Program-made: the position numbers and the translations under genes
Part shown: positions 45,657 to 55,435 of the stretch, piece by piece
Layout of the letters: each line of letters begins with the position of its first letter
Position numbering within the stretch: position 1 is the stretch's first letter
Notes under the pieces: model-generated
Database searches by the model: none
The model's input: only the letters and a program-made list of their open reading frames with translations
What the model was told of the DNA's origin: nothing
From: Mycolicibacterium celeriflavum
GTDB lineage: Bacteria > Actinomycetota > Actinomycetes > Mycobacteriales > Mycobacteriaceae
Reading direction: 5' to 3'
Assembly: GCF_010731795.1 (NCBI RefSeq)
Contig: NZ_AP022591.1
Span: forward strand, 2,976,001-3,040,000
DNA: 64,000 bases

Positions 45657-45675
45657 TTCAGCCCAAGGAGGTCAA

Positions 45676-45969
45676 TTGTCCAGCACTACCGAACTTGCCG
45701 AGCTGCATGAGCTAATCGGAAGCCTGCGGCGGTGCGTGACATCGTTGGCGTCGAGGTACGGGGATTCCCCGGCGACGCGTCGCATCGTCAATGACGCCGA
45801 ACGCATCCTCAACGACATCGACCGTCTCGACATCGACGCCGAAGAGCTGGAGCTGGCCCGCGGCGTGGTTCACCACCACGCCGGCGACCGCATCCCGATC
45901 CCGGACACCCAGTACGACACCGATTTCTGGCGCGGTGTCGATGACGAGGGACTCGGCGGCGTCCGCTGA
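45676..45969 (+). CDS. Conserved hypothetical protein, first gene of the sdh operon (Rv0250c-like)
   Basis: This is a 97-residue protein. The N-terminal two thirds are helical (ELAELHELIGSLRRCVTSLA), followed by HHHAGDRIPIPDTQYDTDFW. The start is TTG at 45676, supported by AAGGAGG four bases upstream. It has no membrane segment. The same protein precedes the sdh genes in M. tuberculosis, so it belongs to the operon, but its role is not known. Confidence 0.75.
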   Translation: MSSTTELAELHELIGSLRRCVTSLASRYGDSPATRRIVNDAERILNDIDRLDIDAEELELARGVVHHHAGDRIPIPDTQYDTDFWRGVDDEGLGGVR

Positions 45970-46017
45970 CGCGGAGGTCCGCCAGCACCCGGGACAACTC
46001 GACACCGAAAGGCAACA

Positions 46018-46857
46018 GTGAGCGCACCCACCGCCGACCGCAAGGCGACCGGCGTCTTCTCAGCGAGCCGTGCCCAGATTCCGCAGCGCACCCTGCGCAC
46101 CGACCGCTGGTGGCAGTCACCGCTGATCGTGAATCTCGGCTTCGCCGCTTTCGTGATCTACGCGACGGTGCGGGCGTTCCTGCAGAACAACTACTACGTT
46201 GCCGAGTACCACTATCTGACGCCGTTCTACTCGCCCTGCGTCGTGAAGTGGTCCGAGGCAGAGCAATCCGGCTGCATCCCCGAAGCCAGCCACTTCGGTC
46301 AGTTCCTGCCGGACGTCTGGTGGCTGCCGTACGCGGCGGTGTCCCTGCCGTTCCTGCTGCTGTTCCGGCTCACCTGCTACTACTACCGCGGGGCCTACTA
46401 CCGGTCGGTGTGGCAGTCGCCCACCGCGTGCGCAGTGGCCGAACCCCATGCGACCTACACCGGCGAGACGCGGTTCCCGCTGATCATCCAGAACACACAC
46501 CGCTACTTCTTCTACATCGCCGTGCTGATCTCGGTGATCAACACCTACGACGCGATCGTGGCGTTCCATTCGCCCTCGGGCTTCGGATTCGGTTTGGGCA
46601 ACGTCATTCTCGTGACAAACGTGATCCTGCTGTGGACGTATACGGTTTCGTGCCACTCCTGCCGCCACGTCGTCGGTGGGCGCCTCAAGCACTTCTCCAA
46701 GCACCCGGTCCGGTACTGGCTGTGGACACAGGTCAGCAGGCTCAACACCAGGCACAAGACCTACGCCTGGATCACGCTCGGCACGCTGATGCTCACCGAC
46801 TTCTACATCATGCTGGTGGCCAGCGGAACCATCTCTGACCTGAGATTCATTGGCTGA
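46018..46857 (+). CDS. sdhC: Succinate dehydrogenase membrane subunit (Sdh1 type)
   Basis: This is a 279-residue membrane anchor with five hydrophobic helices (residues about 33-55, 98-120, 160-180, 192-212 and 250-272). It contains many Cys and His, notably CHSCRH at residues 212-217 and further Cys at 74 and 86. From memory, the M. smegmatis Sdh1 structure has a membrane-embedded Rieske-type [2Fe-2S] cluster in this subunit, and the CHSCRH cluster fits such a site. The start is GTG at 46018 behind GAAAGG. It matches Rv0249c. Confidence 0.88.
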   Translation: MSAPTADRKATGVFSASRAQIPQRTLRTDRWWQSPLIVNLGFAAFVIYATVRAFLQNNYYVAEYHYLTPFYSPCVVKWSEAEQSGCIPEASHFGQFLPDVWWLPYAAVSLPFLLLFRLTCYYYRGAYYRSVWQSPTACAVAEPHATYTGETRFPLIIQNTHRYFFYIAVLISVINTYDAIVAFHSPSGFGFGLGNVILVTNVILLWTYTVSCHSCRHVVGGRLKHFSKHPVRYWLWTQVSRLNTRHKTYAWITLGTLMLTDFYIMLVASGTISDLRFIG

Positions 46858-46890
46858 GCGCTTCATTCAATCGGTAGTGAGGTTTATTTA

Positions 46891-48819
46891 ATGGCGGAAC
46901 TAGAACGGCACTCCTACGACGTGGTCGTGATCGGTGCCGGCGGCGCAGGACTGCGTGCAGTCATCGAGGCGCGCGAGCGCGGCTTGAAGGTTGCGGTGAT
47001 CACCAAGTCGCTGTTCGGCAAGGCGCACACGGTGATGGCCGAAGGTGGCTGCGCCGCGGCGATGGGCAACGCGAACCCGAAGGACAACTGGCAGGTCCAC
47101 TTCAAGGACACCATGCGCGGCGGGAAGTTCCTGAACAACTGGCGGATGGCCGAACTGCACGCCAAAGAAGCGCCGGACCGGGTGTGGGAGCTCGAGACCT
47201 ACGGCGCGCTGTTCGACCGCACCAAGGACGGCCGGATCAGCCAGCGAAACTTCGGCGGCCACACCTATGCGCGGCTGGCGCACGTCGGTGACCGCACCGG
47301 GCTGGAGATCATTCGCACGCTGCAACAGAAGATCGTCTCGCTGCAGCAGGAGGACAAGGCCGAGTTCGGCGACTACGAAGCCCGCATCCGGGTGTTTCAC
47401 GAGTGCACGATCACCGAACTGTTGAAAGACGGTGACCGGATCTCCGGGGCGTTCGGTTACTTCCGTGAGACCGGCAAGTTCATCCTGTTCGAGACGCCCG
47501 CGGTGGTGCTTGCCACCGGCGGAATCGGGAAGTCCTACAAGGTGACCTCGAACTCCTGGGAGTACACCGGCGACGGGCACGCGCTGGCGCTGCGGGCGGG
47601 CGCGACTCTGATCAACATGGAGTTCGTCCAGTTCCATCCGACGGGCATGGTCTGGCCGCCCAGCGTGAAGGGCATCCTGGTCACCGAGGGCGTGCGCGGC
47701 GACGGCGGGGTGCTGAAGAACTCCGAGGGCAAGCGGTTCATGTTCGACTACATCCCGCAGGTCTTCAAAGGGCAGTACGCCGAGTCGATCGACGAGGCCG
47801 ACCAGTGGCTCAAGGACAACGACTCGGCTCGGCGCACCCCTGACCTGCTGCCCCGCGACGAGGTCGCCCGCGCGATCAACTCGGAGGTGAAGGCCGAGCG
47901 CGGCACCCCGCACGGCGGCGTCTACCTCGACATCGCCTCGCGGCTGCCCGCCGAGGAGATCAAGCGCCGGCTGCCGTCGATGTACCACCAGTTCATGGAG
48001 CTCGCCGAGGTCGACATCACCAAGGAGCCGATGGAGGTCGGGCCCACCTGTCACTACGTGATGGGCGGCATCGAGGTCGATCCCGACACAGCCGCCGCCA
48101 AGACGCCCGGCCTGTTCGCCGCCGGCGAGTGCGCGGGTGGCATGCACGGTTCCAACCGGCTGGGCGGCAACTCGCTGTCCGACCTGCTGGTGTTCGGCAG
48201 GCGGGCAGGGCTGGGCGCCTCGGACTACGTTCGGGCGCTGTCGGACCGGCCGACGGTGTCCGACGACGCGCTTTCGCAGGCCACCAAGCTGGCGCTGGAA
48301 CCGCTCGAGCGGGCTACCAATCCAGACGCGGCCGAAAATCCATACACGCTGCAGCTCGACCTGCAGGACACGATGAACTCCCTGGTCGGCATCATCCGTA
48401 AGGCCGAGGAGGTGCAGGAGGCGCTCGACAAGCTCACCGAGCTGCGCGAACGCTACAAGCACGTCCAGATCGAGGGTGGTCGCGAGTTCAACCCGGGCTG
48501 GCACCTGGCGATCGACCTGCGCAACATGATCCTGGTCAGCGAGTGCATCGCCAAGGCTGCGCTGGAGCGCACCGAGAGCCGCGGCGGCCACACCCGCGAC
48601 GACTACCCGTCGATGGAGTCGTCGTGGCGCAAGACGCTGCTGGTGTGCCGCGCCGTCCAGGGCGCGGGGGCCGACACCATCGTCCCGGAGATCGACATCA
48701 CCCGCCAGGACCAGGTGCCGATGCGCGACGACCTCCTGGAGCTGATCGACATCGAAGAGCTGGAGAAGTACTTCACTTCCGAAGAACTCGCCAACCACTC
48801 GTCTAGGAGAGGCGCATGA
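46891..48819 (+). CDS. sdhA: Succinate dehydrogenase flavoprotein subunit
   Basis: This is a 642-residue flavoprotein. The FAD-binding start is YDVVVIGAGGAGLRAVIEA, and the covalent-FAD His lies in the AHTVMAEGGCAAAMGN segment. The dicarboxylate site includes HPTGM and the catalytic Arg region around 290-300, with TCHYVMGGIEVDP further on. It matches Rv0248c. It oxidises succinate to fumarate and passes electrons to SdhB. It follows sdhC after 33 bases, and its stop overlaps the sdhB start. Confidence 0.95.
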   Translation: MAELERHSYDVVVIGAGGAGLRAVIEARERGLKVAVITKSLFGKAHTVMAEGGCAAAMGNANPKDNWQVHFKDTMRGGKFLNNWRMAELHAKEAPDRVWELETYGALFDRTKDGRISQRNFGGHTYARLAHVGDRTGLEIIRTLQQKIVSLQQEDKAEFGDYEARIRVFHECTITELLKDGDRISGAFGYFRETGKFILFETPAVVLATGGIGKSYKVTSNSWEYTGDGHALALRAGATLINMEFVQFHPTGMVWPPSVKGILVTEGVRGDGGVLKNSEGKRFMFDYIPQVFKGQYAESIDEADQWLKDNDSARRTPDLLPRDEVARAINSEVKAERGTPHGGVYLDIASRLPAEEIKRRLPSMYHQFMELAEVDITKEPMEVGPTCHYVMGGIEVDPDTAAAKTPGLFAAGECAGGMHGSNRLGGNSLSDLLVFGRRAGLGASDYVRALSDRPTVSDDALSQATKLALEPLERATNPDAAENPYTLQLDLQDTMNSLVGIIRKAEEVQEALDKLTELRERYKHVQIEGGREFNPGWHLAIDLRNMILVSECIAKAALERTESRGGHTRDDYPSMESSWRKTLLVCRAVQGAGADTIVPEIDITRQDQVPMRDDLLELIDIEELEKYFTSEELANHSSRRGA

Positions 48820-49568
48820 GCTACCAGGCAAAGATGCGCGTCTGGCGCGGCGACGACGACGGGGGCGCGCTGCAGGACTTCTCGGTCGAGGTCAACGAGG
48901 GCGAGGTGGTGCTCGACATCATCCACCGCCTTCAGCAGACTCAAGCTGGCGACCTGGCGGTGCGGTGGAACTGCAAGGCGGGCAAATGCGGCTCCTGTTC
49001 GGCCGAGATCAACGGCAGGCCGCGGTTGTTGTGCATGACCCGGATGTCGACGTTCGACGAGACCGACGTCATCACCGTGACGCCGCTGCGCACCTTCCCG
49101 GTGATCCGGGACCTGGTCACCGACGTGTCGTTCAACTACGAGAAGGCGCGCGAGATACCGTCTTTCACGCCGCCGAAGAATCTTCAGCCCGGCGAGTACC
49201 GGATGGCACAGGAGGACGTGAACCGGTCGCAGGAGTTCCGCAAGTGCATCGAATGCTTCCTGTGCCAGAACGTCTGCCACGTGATTCGTGATCACGAGGA
49301 GAACAAGGAGGCGTACGCCGGTCCGCGCTACCTGATGCGCCAGGCCGAATTGGACATGCACCCCCTCGATGTGCACGAACGGCGTGCCGAAGACGCGCAG
49401 GACGTGCACGGCCTGGGCTACTGCAATATCAACAAGTGCTGCACCGAGGTCTGCCCGGAGCACATCAAGATCACCGACAATGCGCTGATCCCGATGAAGG
49501 AGCGGGTCGCCGACCGCAAGTACGACCCCGTGGTATGGCTCGGCGACAAGATCTTCCGGCGACGGTAG
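48816..49568 (+). CDS. sdhB: Succinate dehydrogenase iron-sulfur subunit
   Basis: This is a 250-residue protein with the N-terminal [2Fe-2S] ferredoxin domain (Cys53, 58, 61 and 73) and the C-terminal clusters from CIECFLCQNVCHV and NINKCCTEVCPEH. It carries electrons from SdhA to the membrane subunit. It matches Rv0247c. It overlaps sdhA by four bases (ATGA). Confidence 0.95.
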   Translation: MSYQAKMRVWRGDDDGGALQDFSVEVNEGEVVLDIIHRLQQTQAGDLAVRWNCKAGKCGSCSAEINGRPRLLCMTRMSTFDETDVITVTPLRTFPVIRDLVTDVSFNYEKAREIPSFTPPKNLQPGEYRMAQEDVNRSQEFRKCIECFLCQNVCHVIRDHEENKEAYAGPRYLMRQAELDMHPLDVHERRAEDAQDVHGLGYCNINKCCTEVCPEHIKITDNALIPMKERVADRKYDPVVWLGDKIFRRR

Positions 49569-49628
49569 GAGCCGGTTAGTCGTGGGTAGTCTGCAGTCAG
49601 CGGCCAATCAACGACGAAAGGCGGCACA

Positions 49629-49802
49629 GTGACTGCTCACAAGCCGGATCAGAGACCACACAGCATCAACGACATTCGGACCGCGATCCGCGAGCTTTCC
49701 GCCCGCGCCGAGTTGGCGCGCAAGGAAGGCCGCGCCGCCGACGCCGACGAGCTGGAGCGCCGCGTGGCCGGCTACCGCGAGGAGCTCAGCACGCGTCCCT
49801 GA
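49629..49802 (+). CDS. Small helical protein downstream of sdhB
   Basis: This is a 57-residue protein: GTG start behind AAAGGCGG, then a mostly helical, Arg/Glu/Ala-rich chain (DIRTAIRELSARAELARKEG, then ELERRVAGYREEL). It has no membrane segment. It is the last gene of the sdh transcript and is followed by the left arm of the split terminator hairpin. The steady codon pattern, ribosome site and stop before the hairpin support its being real. The role is unknown; a soluble accessory factor of the complex is possible. Confidence 0.65.
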   Translation: MTAHKPDQRPHSINDIRTAIRELSARAELARKEGRAADADELERRVAGYREELSTRP

Positions 49803-49810
49803 CAATCGGC

Positions 49811-49823
49811 GATTTCGGTGCGC
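49811..49823. terminator. Left arm of a terminator hairpin split by the insertion
   Basis: GATTTCGGTGCGC here is the exact 13-base inverse of GCGCACCGAAATC at 51188-51200. Together they would form the terminator stem between the convergent small sdh gene and the flavin reductase gene; the arms are now 1.4 kb apart. Confidence 0.75.
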
Positions 49824-49830
49824 AATCGAT

Positions 49831-49842
49831 CGCTCAGCGACA
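49831..49842. repeat. Target-site duplication, left copy
   Basis: CGCTCAGCGACA is repeated exactly and in the same direction at 51172-51183, directly outside the insertion sequence. Neither neighbouring base matches, so the duplication is 12 bp. Confidence 0.9.
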
Positions 49843-49851
49843 TGTGGTGTC

Positions 49852-49893
49852 TCGGGACATCGCTGACAGATATGTCTCGGGACATCGCTGACA
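49852..49893 (+). repeat. Left subterminal 17-mer pair of the insertion sequence
   Basis: TCGGGACATCGCTGACA occurs at 49852-49868 and again at 49877-49893, an 8-base gap apart. They are probable transposase-binding sites; the outer copy is part of the terminal inverted repeat. Confidence 0.85.
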
Positions 49894-49894
49894 C

Positions 49895-51086
49895 TCATGA
49901 TGACGGTTTTGGTTCGCGGGTGCGGTAGGTCCGTGTGTTGGGTGCGCACCGCTGGTGGTAGCGGGTGGGGTCGGCGGTGAGTTCTCGGATCAGGGTGGTG
50001 CCGCTGAAGATGGCGATGTGATCGCCTTGTCGGATGACGTCGCAGCTGTGTCCGGCCCAGCGCAGACCGATTCCGATGCGGTAAGGCTTGACGTGGAGGT
50101 TGCCGGACTGTTCATCAACGCTGTGGCGGCTGACGAAGACCGGTGCTGGCAGCGCGTGTTGGGCGGGGTGGGCTTTGGCGGTGGCGTTGAACGCTTGGGC
50201 CGGTGTGGCCCCGCGCAGGGCGCGGTGGGGGCGGTGGTAGTTGTAGAACTCGCGGAACTGGTTGAGCAGCTCGTTGAGCTCGTCGATGGTGGCCGGAGCA
50301 GGGCGCGCGCGTAGCCATTTCTTCAGCGTCTGCCAGAACCGTTCGATCTTGCCGCAGGTCTGCGGATGAAACGGGGTTGAGTTGATGGTGCGTGTCCCCA
50401 GAGCGCGAAGGTTGGCCTCGAACGACGCCTCATATCCTTTGCGTCGGCCGGTGTAGACGATCCCGTTATCGGTCAATGACATTGCTGGGACACCGCATTC
50501 GGTGATACCGGCCAACATCGTCGACCACACCAACTCGGCGGTGCCGTGCCCGATGTCGGCCGCCAGCGCGGGCAGGTACCGGGAATGGTCGTCCAGGGTG
50601 CCAGCGATAGCCACAGCGGTGCCATCGGCGAGCATCCATTGTGTCCAGTCGGACTGCCAGCAGTCGTTGGGCCGGGTGAAGCAAAACCGTTTTGTCGCCG
50701 ATTTGGGCCGCTTCTGGGGCTGAGCGACGATCACCCCATGGCGGGTCAGAATCCGCCACACCGTCGCCCGCGACGGCACCTGTGGGTGCTTTTCGCGTTG
50801 CAGGGTCCACACGATCGACTGTGGACCGTGATCAAGACCAGCTTCGAGCAGCTGTTTGCGTTTGCGCAGCACCGCTTCTTCGACCTCGGCCGCGGTCTGA
50901 CCCGGCGAGGATATGGGCCGGCGCGAGCGCTCCTCGAGCCCGTCCAGACCGTCCTCACCGAAGCGGCGGCGCCACTTAGAACGTCTGCCGGCTGATCTGC
51001 TGATCGCGGCAGAACTGCGACACGTTGCGGATCTGTCCAAATGCCGTCGCAACAAGAATGTCCATCGCCGTCACCTTCTGGGCCAT
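49895..51086 (-). pseudogene. IS481-type DDE transposase, frameshifted near the N-terminus
   Basis: The ATG at 51086 opens a good N-terminus (MAQKVTAMDILVATAFGQIR onward) that stops at a TAA (50976-50978) after 36 codons. The sequence continues in another frame as KWRRRFGEDGLDGLEERSRRP, followed by a full rve/DDE domain: Asp in WQSDWTQWM, Asp in SLTDNGIVY and Glu in HPQTCGKIERFW. The expected TFYKWRRRF junction reads as if two bases were lost. No ribosome site or slippery heptamer is seen at the joint. Either the element is inactive or the base call is wrong there. Confidence 0.85.
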
Positions 51087-51115
51087 GAACCATCCTGGCC
51101 AGGCCCTTACTCAGG

Positions 51116-51159
51116 TGTCAGCGATGTCCCGAGACATACACCTGTCAGCGATGTCCCGA
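51116..51159 (-). repeat. Right subterminal 17-mer pair of the insertion sequence
   Basis: Inverted copies of the same 17-mer lie at 51116-51132 and 51143-51159, a 10-base gap apart, mirroring the left end. The outer repeat continues to the terminal TGT complement at 51168. Confidence 0.85.
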
Positions 51160-51171
51160 AACAGGACAGAA

Positions 51172-51183
51172 CGCTCAGCGACA
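51172..51183. repeat. Target-site duplication, right copy
   Basis: This is the second exact copy of CGCTCAGCGACA, immediately to the right of the insertion sequence. Confidence 0.9.
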
Positions 51184-51187
51184 GGTA

Positions 51188-51198
51188 GCGCACCGAAA

Positions 51199-51200
<2 letters not shown>
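51188..51200. terminator. Right arm of the split terminator hairpin
   Basis: GCGCACCGAAATC is the exact inverse complement of 49811-49823. It abuts the stop codon of the flavin reductase gene, as expected of a terminator shared by convergent genes. Confidence 0.75.
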
Positions 51201-52448
<1,248 letters not shown>

Positions 52449-52464
52449 CGCGGTCGGGCCTCGG

Positions 52465-53607
52465 CTATCCGCCCGGCTGCTCCTTCAGCACGTACTGGAA
52501 CCCGGCGAGCATCTGCGATATCGGATCGGCGGCGCCGCCGAAGGCCGCCTGCGTCGCCGGTGCGGTGACGGCCGCGGGGTCGTAGCCGTTGCCCGGAGCC
52601 ACCGTGATCGGTGCCGTCAGCGGGTTGTCCGCGCGTGAATATCCGGCGTCCACATACGGCTTCAGCACGCCATCGAGCTTGATCAGCGTCTCCTCGGGCA
52701 CGCCGAGGTACTTGAAGGGCAGTACCAGCGGGAGGTGTTCTTCGGGAATCAGATACGTCGTCGTCTTCGCACCCCGGGAGTTCACGGTGGTCCGGATGTT
52801 TCCGGGCGGCACCATGCTCGGTTTGGTGAACGCAACCGAGGTGTGACCGGACGCGAGACCCGCGAGCGCATTGAGCACAGAGATCCAGTTGTCCGGCCGG
52901 TCCGGCCAGTCGGCGATGCTGTCGTATGCGGTGACGAATTGGTAGGTGTCGTACTGGCTCTCGACCGGTGGCGGGACCCGATAGTCGAGGAACGGCGTCA
53001 GGGTCCCGACCGGGAATGACCGGGTCAGAAAGCTCTCACCGAATGCGTGCCGAGCCACCGGGTCGCCGTACATCGCGAAGCTCAACTGATCCGGAGGCGG
53101 GGCGGCGGGGTCGTACGCGAGTCGCGCCTGGACCTCGTTGAGCACCATCGCACCCTCGGACAACCCGAGCACGGTGCCGGGGCCGCCCTGTTTGATCGCA
53201 TTGATGACGTTCGGCGCTCCGACGTCGACCGATTCGGCGACGCTGGGGCCGTCGAGGCCCATTCCGGGCATGATTTCGTCGTCGAGCTTGCCGATGCCCG
53301 GGAACAGCCGTTCCAGGGTGTGCCCCTGCACCTGCCCGGAGGGATAGTCGACGATCTGCCGGTCCAGGCCGGGAAACCAGTCCGCGCCGGTGCGATTGAT
53401 GTACTCGTCGTAGGGGATGCCCAGGACGCGAGCGCCGCCCAGCGCGTAACCCTTGCCCGGGGTGCCCTCTGGCAGCGGAACGTCGGTTGGGCCGCCAGGG
53501 GTCGGCGGTACGACCGGTGGTTCGTCGGCCGTCGCGATGCCGAGTCCGAAGCAGCCTGTCGCGCCGATGGTCGTCACTGCAACGCCGAATGCGAGAAGTC
53601 GTTTCAT
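52465..53607 (-). CDS. PE-PPE-domain acyltransferase/hydrolase (Chp2-like), exported
   Basis: This is a 380-residue protein. A signal peptide ([20 protein letters not shown], cleavage near ATA-DE) precedes a PE-PPE-domain alpha/beta fold with nucleophile Ser150 in LGLSEGAM and an acidic/His region further on. It resembles Chp1/Chp2 (Rv3822 and Rv1184c), which carry out the last acyl-transfer steps of sulfolipid and polyacyltrehalose synthesis outside the membrane, and the corresponding protein of the TPP locus. The ATG at 53607 is chosen for the signal peptide. Confidence 0.83.
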   Translation of the reverse strand: MKRLLAFGVAVTTIGATGCFGLGIATADEPPVVPPTPGGPTDVPLPEGTPGKGYALGGARVLGIPYDEYINRTGADWFPGLDRQIVDYPSGQVQGHTLERLFPGIGKLDDEIMPGMGLDGPSVAESVDVGAPNVINAIKQGGPGTVLGLSEGAMVLNEVQARLAYDPAAPPPDQLSFAMYGDPVARHAFGESFLTRSFPVGTLTPFLDYRVPPPVESQYDTYQFVTAYDSIADWPDRPDNWISVLNALAGLASGHTSVAFTKPSMVPPGNIRTTVNSRGAKTTTYLIPEEHLPLVLPFKYLGVPEETLIKLDGVLKPYVDAGYSRADNPLTAPITVAPGNGYDPAAVTAPATQAAFGGAADPISQMLAGFQYVLKEQPGG

Positions 53608-53677
53608 GACTGTCTGATACGCCCCCGCCCACTTCGGCTGCACTGCTTTCGAACCTTACTCCGGTCCGCCGGCTCCC

Positions 53678-55423
53678 TCAGGCGTCCAATCGAATGAATT
53701 GGTCTGCCCGATACTGCTCGGCACATGCCGCGCGGCGGATCTTGCCGCTCGTCGTCGTGGGGATCGCGCCGGGAGCCACCAGCACGAGGTCCGCGACATT
53801 GAGGCCGTGTGAATTGGATATCGCGGCGGTGACATCGCTTTTCACCGCACTGAACCGGCGCAGCGCTTCGGCGTCGGCCGGCTTCCTGAGCTCGATGATG
53901 GTGACCAGGTTTTCCGTGCCGTTCACCGGAACCGATACCGCCGCAACCCGACCACGGGTGACCTCTTGGACGGTCGCTTCGATGTCCTCGGGATAGTGAT
54001 TGCGGCCGCGGATGATCAGCAGGTCTTTGATGCGGCCGACGATGAACAACTCGCCTTCGTAGATGAAGCCGAGATCCCCGGTTTTCAACCACGGCCCATC
54101 CGGCGTACCGGGCGACGGTTCGACAAGCGTTGCGCCGAAGCAACTCTGCTCCTCCGGCGGCTTGCGCCAATACCCGTCGGCCACATTCTCGCCGTGCACC
54201 CAGATCTCGCCGATGACGTCCGACGCGCACTCGCGGTGTGTCGTGCTGTCGACGATCCGCAGCGTAGGTGCCTGCGGCACCGAATATTTGACGAGTGCGG
54301 TGCCCTTTCCGGGAGCGCACGGTCGAACGCGACCGGCACCCAGTTCTTCGGCATCGAAGTACGCGGCCGGCGACGTTTCGCTCCAGGTGCCCGACGCCAC
54401 GAAGACCGTCGCCTCCGCCATGCCGTAGGCGGGACGCATCATGTGGTCCCGCAAATTGAAGTGCGCGAACCGATCCACGAAGCGATGCAGCGTGGCCGGC
54501 TCCACTCGTTCGGCGCCGCTGAACACGCCCACCACCCCACCGAGGTCGAGCCCGGCCAGGTCGCGGTCGGTGGTCTTGCGGGCGGCCAGATCGAACGCGA
54601 AGTTCGGCGCTGAGGACAACGCGTGCGGATTCTCGGCCAACGCCAGCATCCACCGGGACGGCTTCTCCAGGAAGGCAAGTGGGCTCATCAGCTCGGCGCG
54701 ACGTCCGCACAAAATCGGCGCGCAGACTCCCAGCACCAGACCCATGTCGTGATAGAAGGGCAGCCACGACACGATCGTGGCGTCCGGCGGCAATGGGGAG
54801 ATGGCGAAAAAGCACTTCATCAGCTGCTCGAAGTTCGCGGTGAGATTGCGGTGCGAGAGCATGACCCCGGTCGGCGTGCGGGTCGAGCCAGAGCTGTACT
54901 GCAGGTACGCGATGCTCGGCCATTCGGTCGGCGCAAGGCTTGTCGGGTGCTCGACGTCCAGACTCAGCGCATCGATCTCGACGATCTCCGGCGGTGTGTC
55001 CCAAGGTGACCGAGCCACGAAATCAGCGACGTCGGCCGCGGACGCTGACGTCGTGCAGACAACCGAGGGCTCGGTGTCGGCAAGCACCGCGGTCACCCGG
55101 TCATGGCCCGAGCCGGGATGGGGCAACGGAAGCGGCACCGCCACGAGTCCGGCCTGCATGGACCCCAGGAACGCCAGGATGTACTCCAGGCCCTGCGGGG
55201 CCAGAATCACCGCCCTGTCCCCGGGCGACCCATGGCGTCGGATCTCGTGTGCCACGTTCATCGTTCGACGTGCCAACTGCGACCAGGTGAGGTTTTCGGC
55301 GACCACCGAGTCGTGGGCGTACTCGGTGAACGTGAACGCGATGTCGTCGGGTCGCAGGCTGGCGCGTCCATGCAGCATCGACAGAATCGATGACTCCGAC
55401 GTGGGGGCGAGCTGGTTCAGCAT
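53678..55423 (-). CDS. fadD23: Fatty acyl-AMP ligase (FAAL) of the glycolipid locus
   Basis: This is a 581-residue adenylating enzyme. The P-loop reads QYSSGSTRTPTGVMLSH, the Ser/Thr-rich form common to FAALs, with an adenylate-site RPAYGMAEATVF further on. The C-terminal Lys-loop is TTTSGKIRRAACAEQY. FAALs activate a fatty acid to acyl-AMP and load it onto a PKS, here most likely the enzyme starting at 60109. The best match in the family is FadD21/FadD23. It follows mmpL by 12 bases in the same transcript. Confidence 0.87.
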   Translation of the reverse strand: MLNQLAPTSESSILSMLHGRASLRPDDIAFTFTEYAHDSVVAENLTWSQLARRTMNVAHEIRRHGSPGDRAVILAPQGLEYILAFLGSMQAGLVAVPLPLPHPGSGHDRVTAVLADTEPSVVCTTSASAADVADFVARSPWDTPPEIVEIDALSLDVEHPTSLAPTEWPSIAYLQYSSGSTRTPTGVMLSHRNLTANFEQLMKCFFAISPLPPDATIVSWLPFYHDMGLVLGVCAPILCGRRAELMSPLAFLEKPSRWMLALAENPHALSSAPNFAFDLAARKTTDRDLAGLDLGGVVGVFSGAERVEPATLHRFVDRFAHFNLRDHMMRPAYGMAEATVFVASGTWSETSPAAYFDAEELGAGRVRPCAPGKGTALVKYSVPQAPTLRIVDSTTHRECASDVIGEIWVHGENVADGYWRKPPEEQSCFGATLVEPSPGTPDGPWLKTGDLGFIYEGELFIVGRIKDLLIIRGRNHYPEDIEATVQEVTRGRVAAVSVPVNGTENLVTIIELRKPADAEALRRFSAVKSDVTAAISNSHGLNVADLVLVAPGAIPTTTSGKIRRAACAEQYRADQFIRLDA

Positions 55424-55435
55424 GTCCTCCGGTTT

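Larger units (their letters stand above)
49843..51171. mobile_element. IS481-family insertion sequence
   Basis: The element is about 1.33 kb and bounded by a 12-bp direct target duplication. Its terminal inverted repeats begin TGT and share TCGGGACATCGCTGACA. The same 17-mer occurs twice at each end (49852-49868 and 49877-49893 direct; 51116-51132 and 51143-51159 inverted). It carries one transposase gene on the minus strand, which has a frameshift. The last three bases on the right (51169-51171) lie outside the TGT-type repeat, so the exact right end is uncertain by three bases. Confidence 0.93.

Noticed and set aside
46900..48831. 643-codon minus-strand frame opposite sdhA
   Set aside because: It is the GC-rich antisense shadow of sdhA, which has full motifs; no protein family resemblance.
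49955..50314. Plus-strand frame inside the insertion sequence
   Set aside because: Antisense to the DDE domain; no ribosome site and no known passenger family.
50940..51000. Programmed ribosomal frameshift in the transposase
   Set aside because: No slippery heptamer or downstream stem is seen at the joint; a simple two-base loss explains it better.
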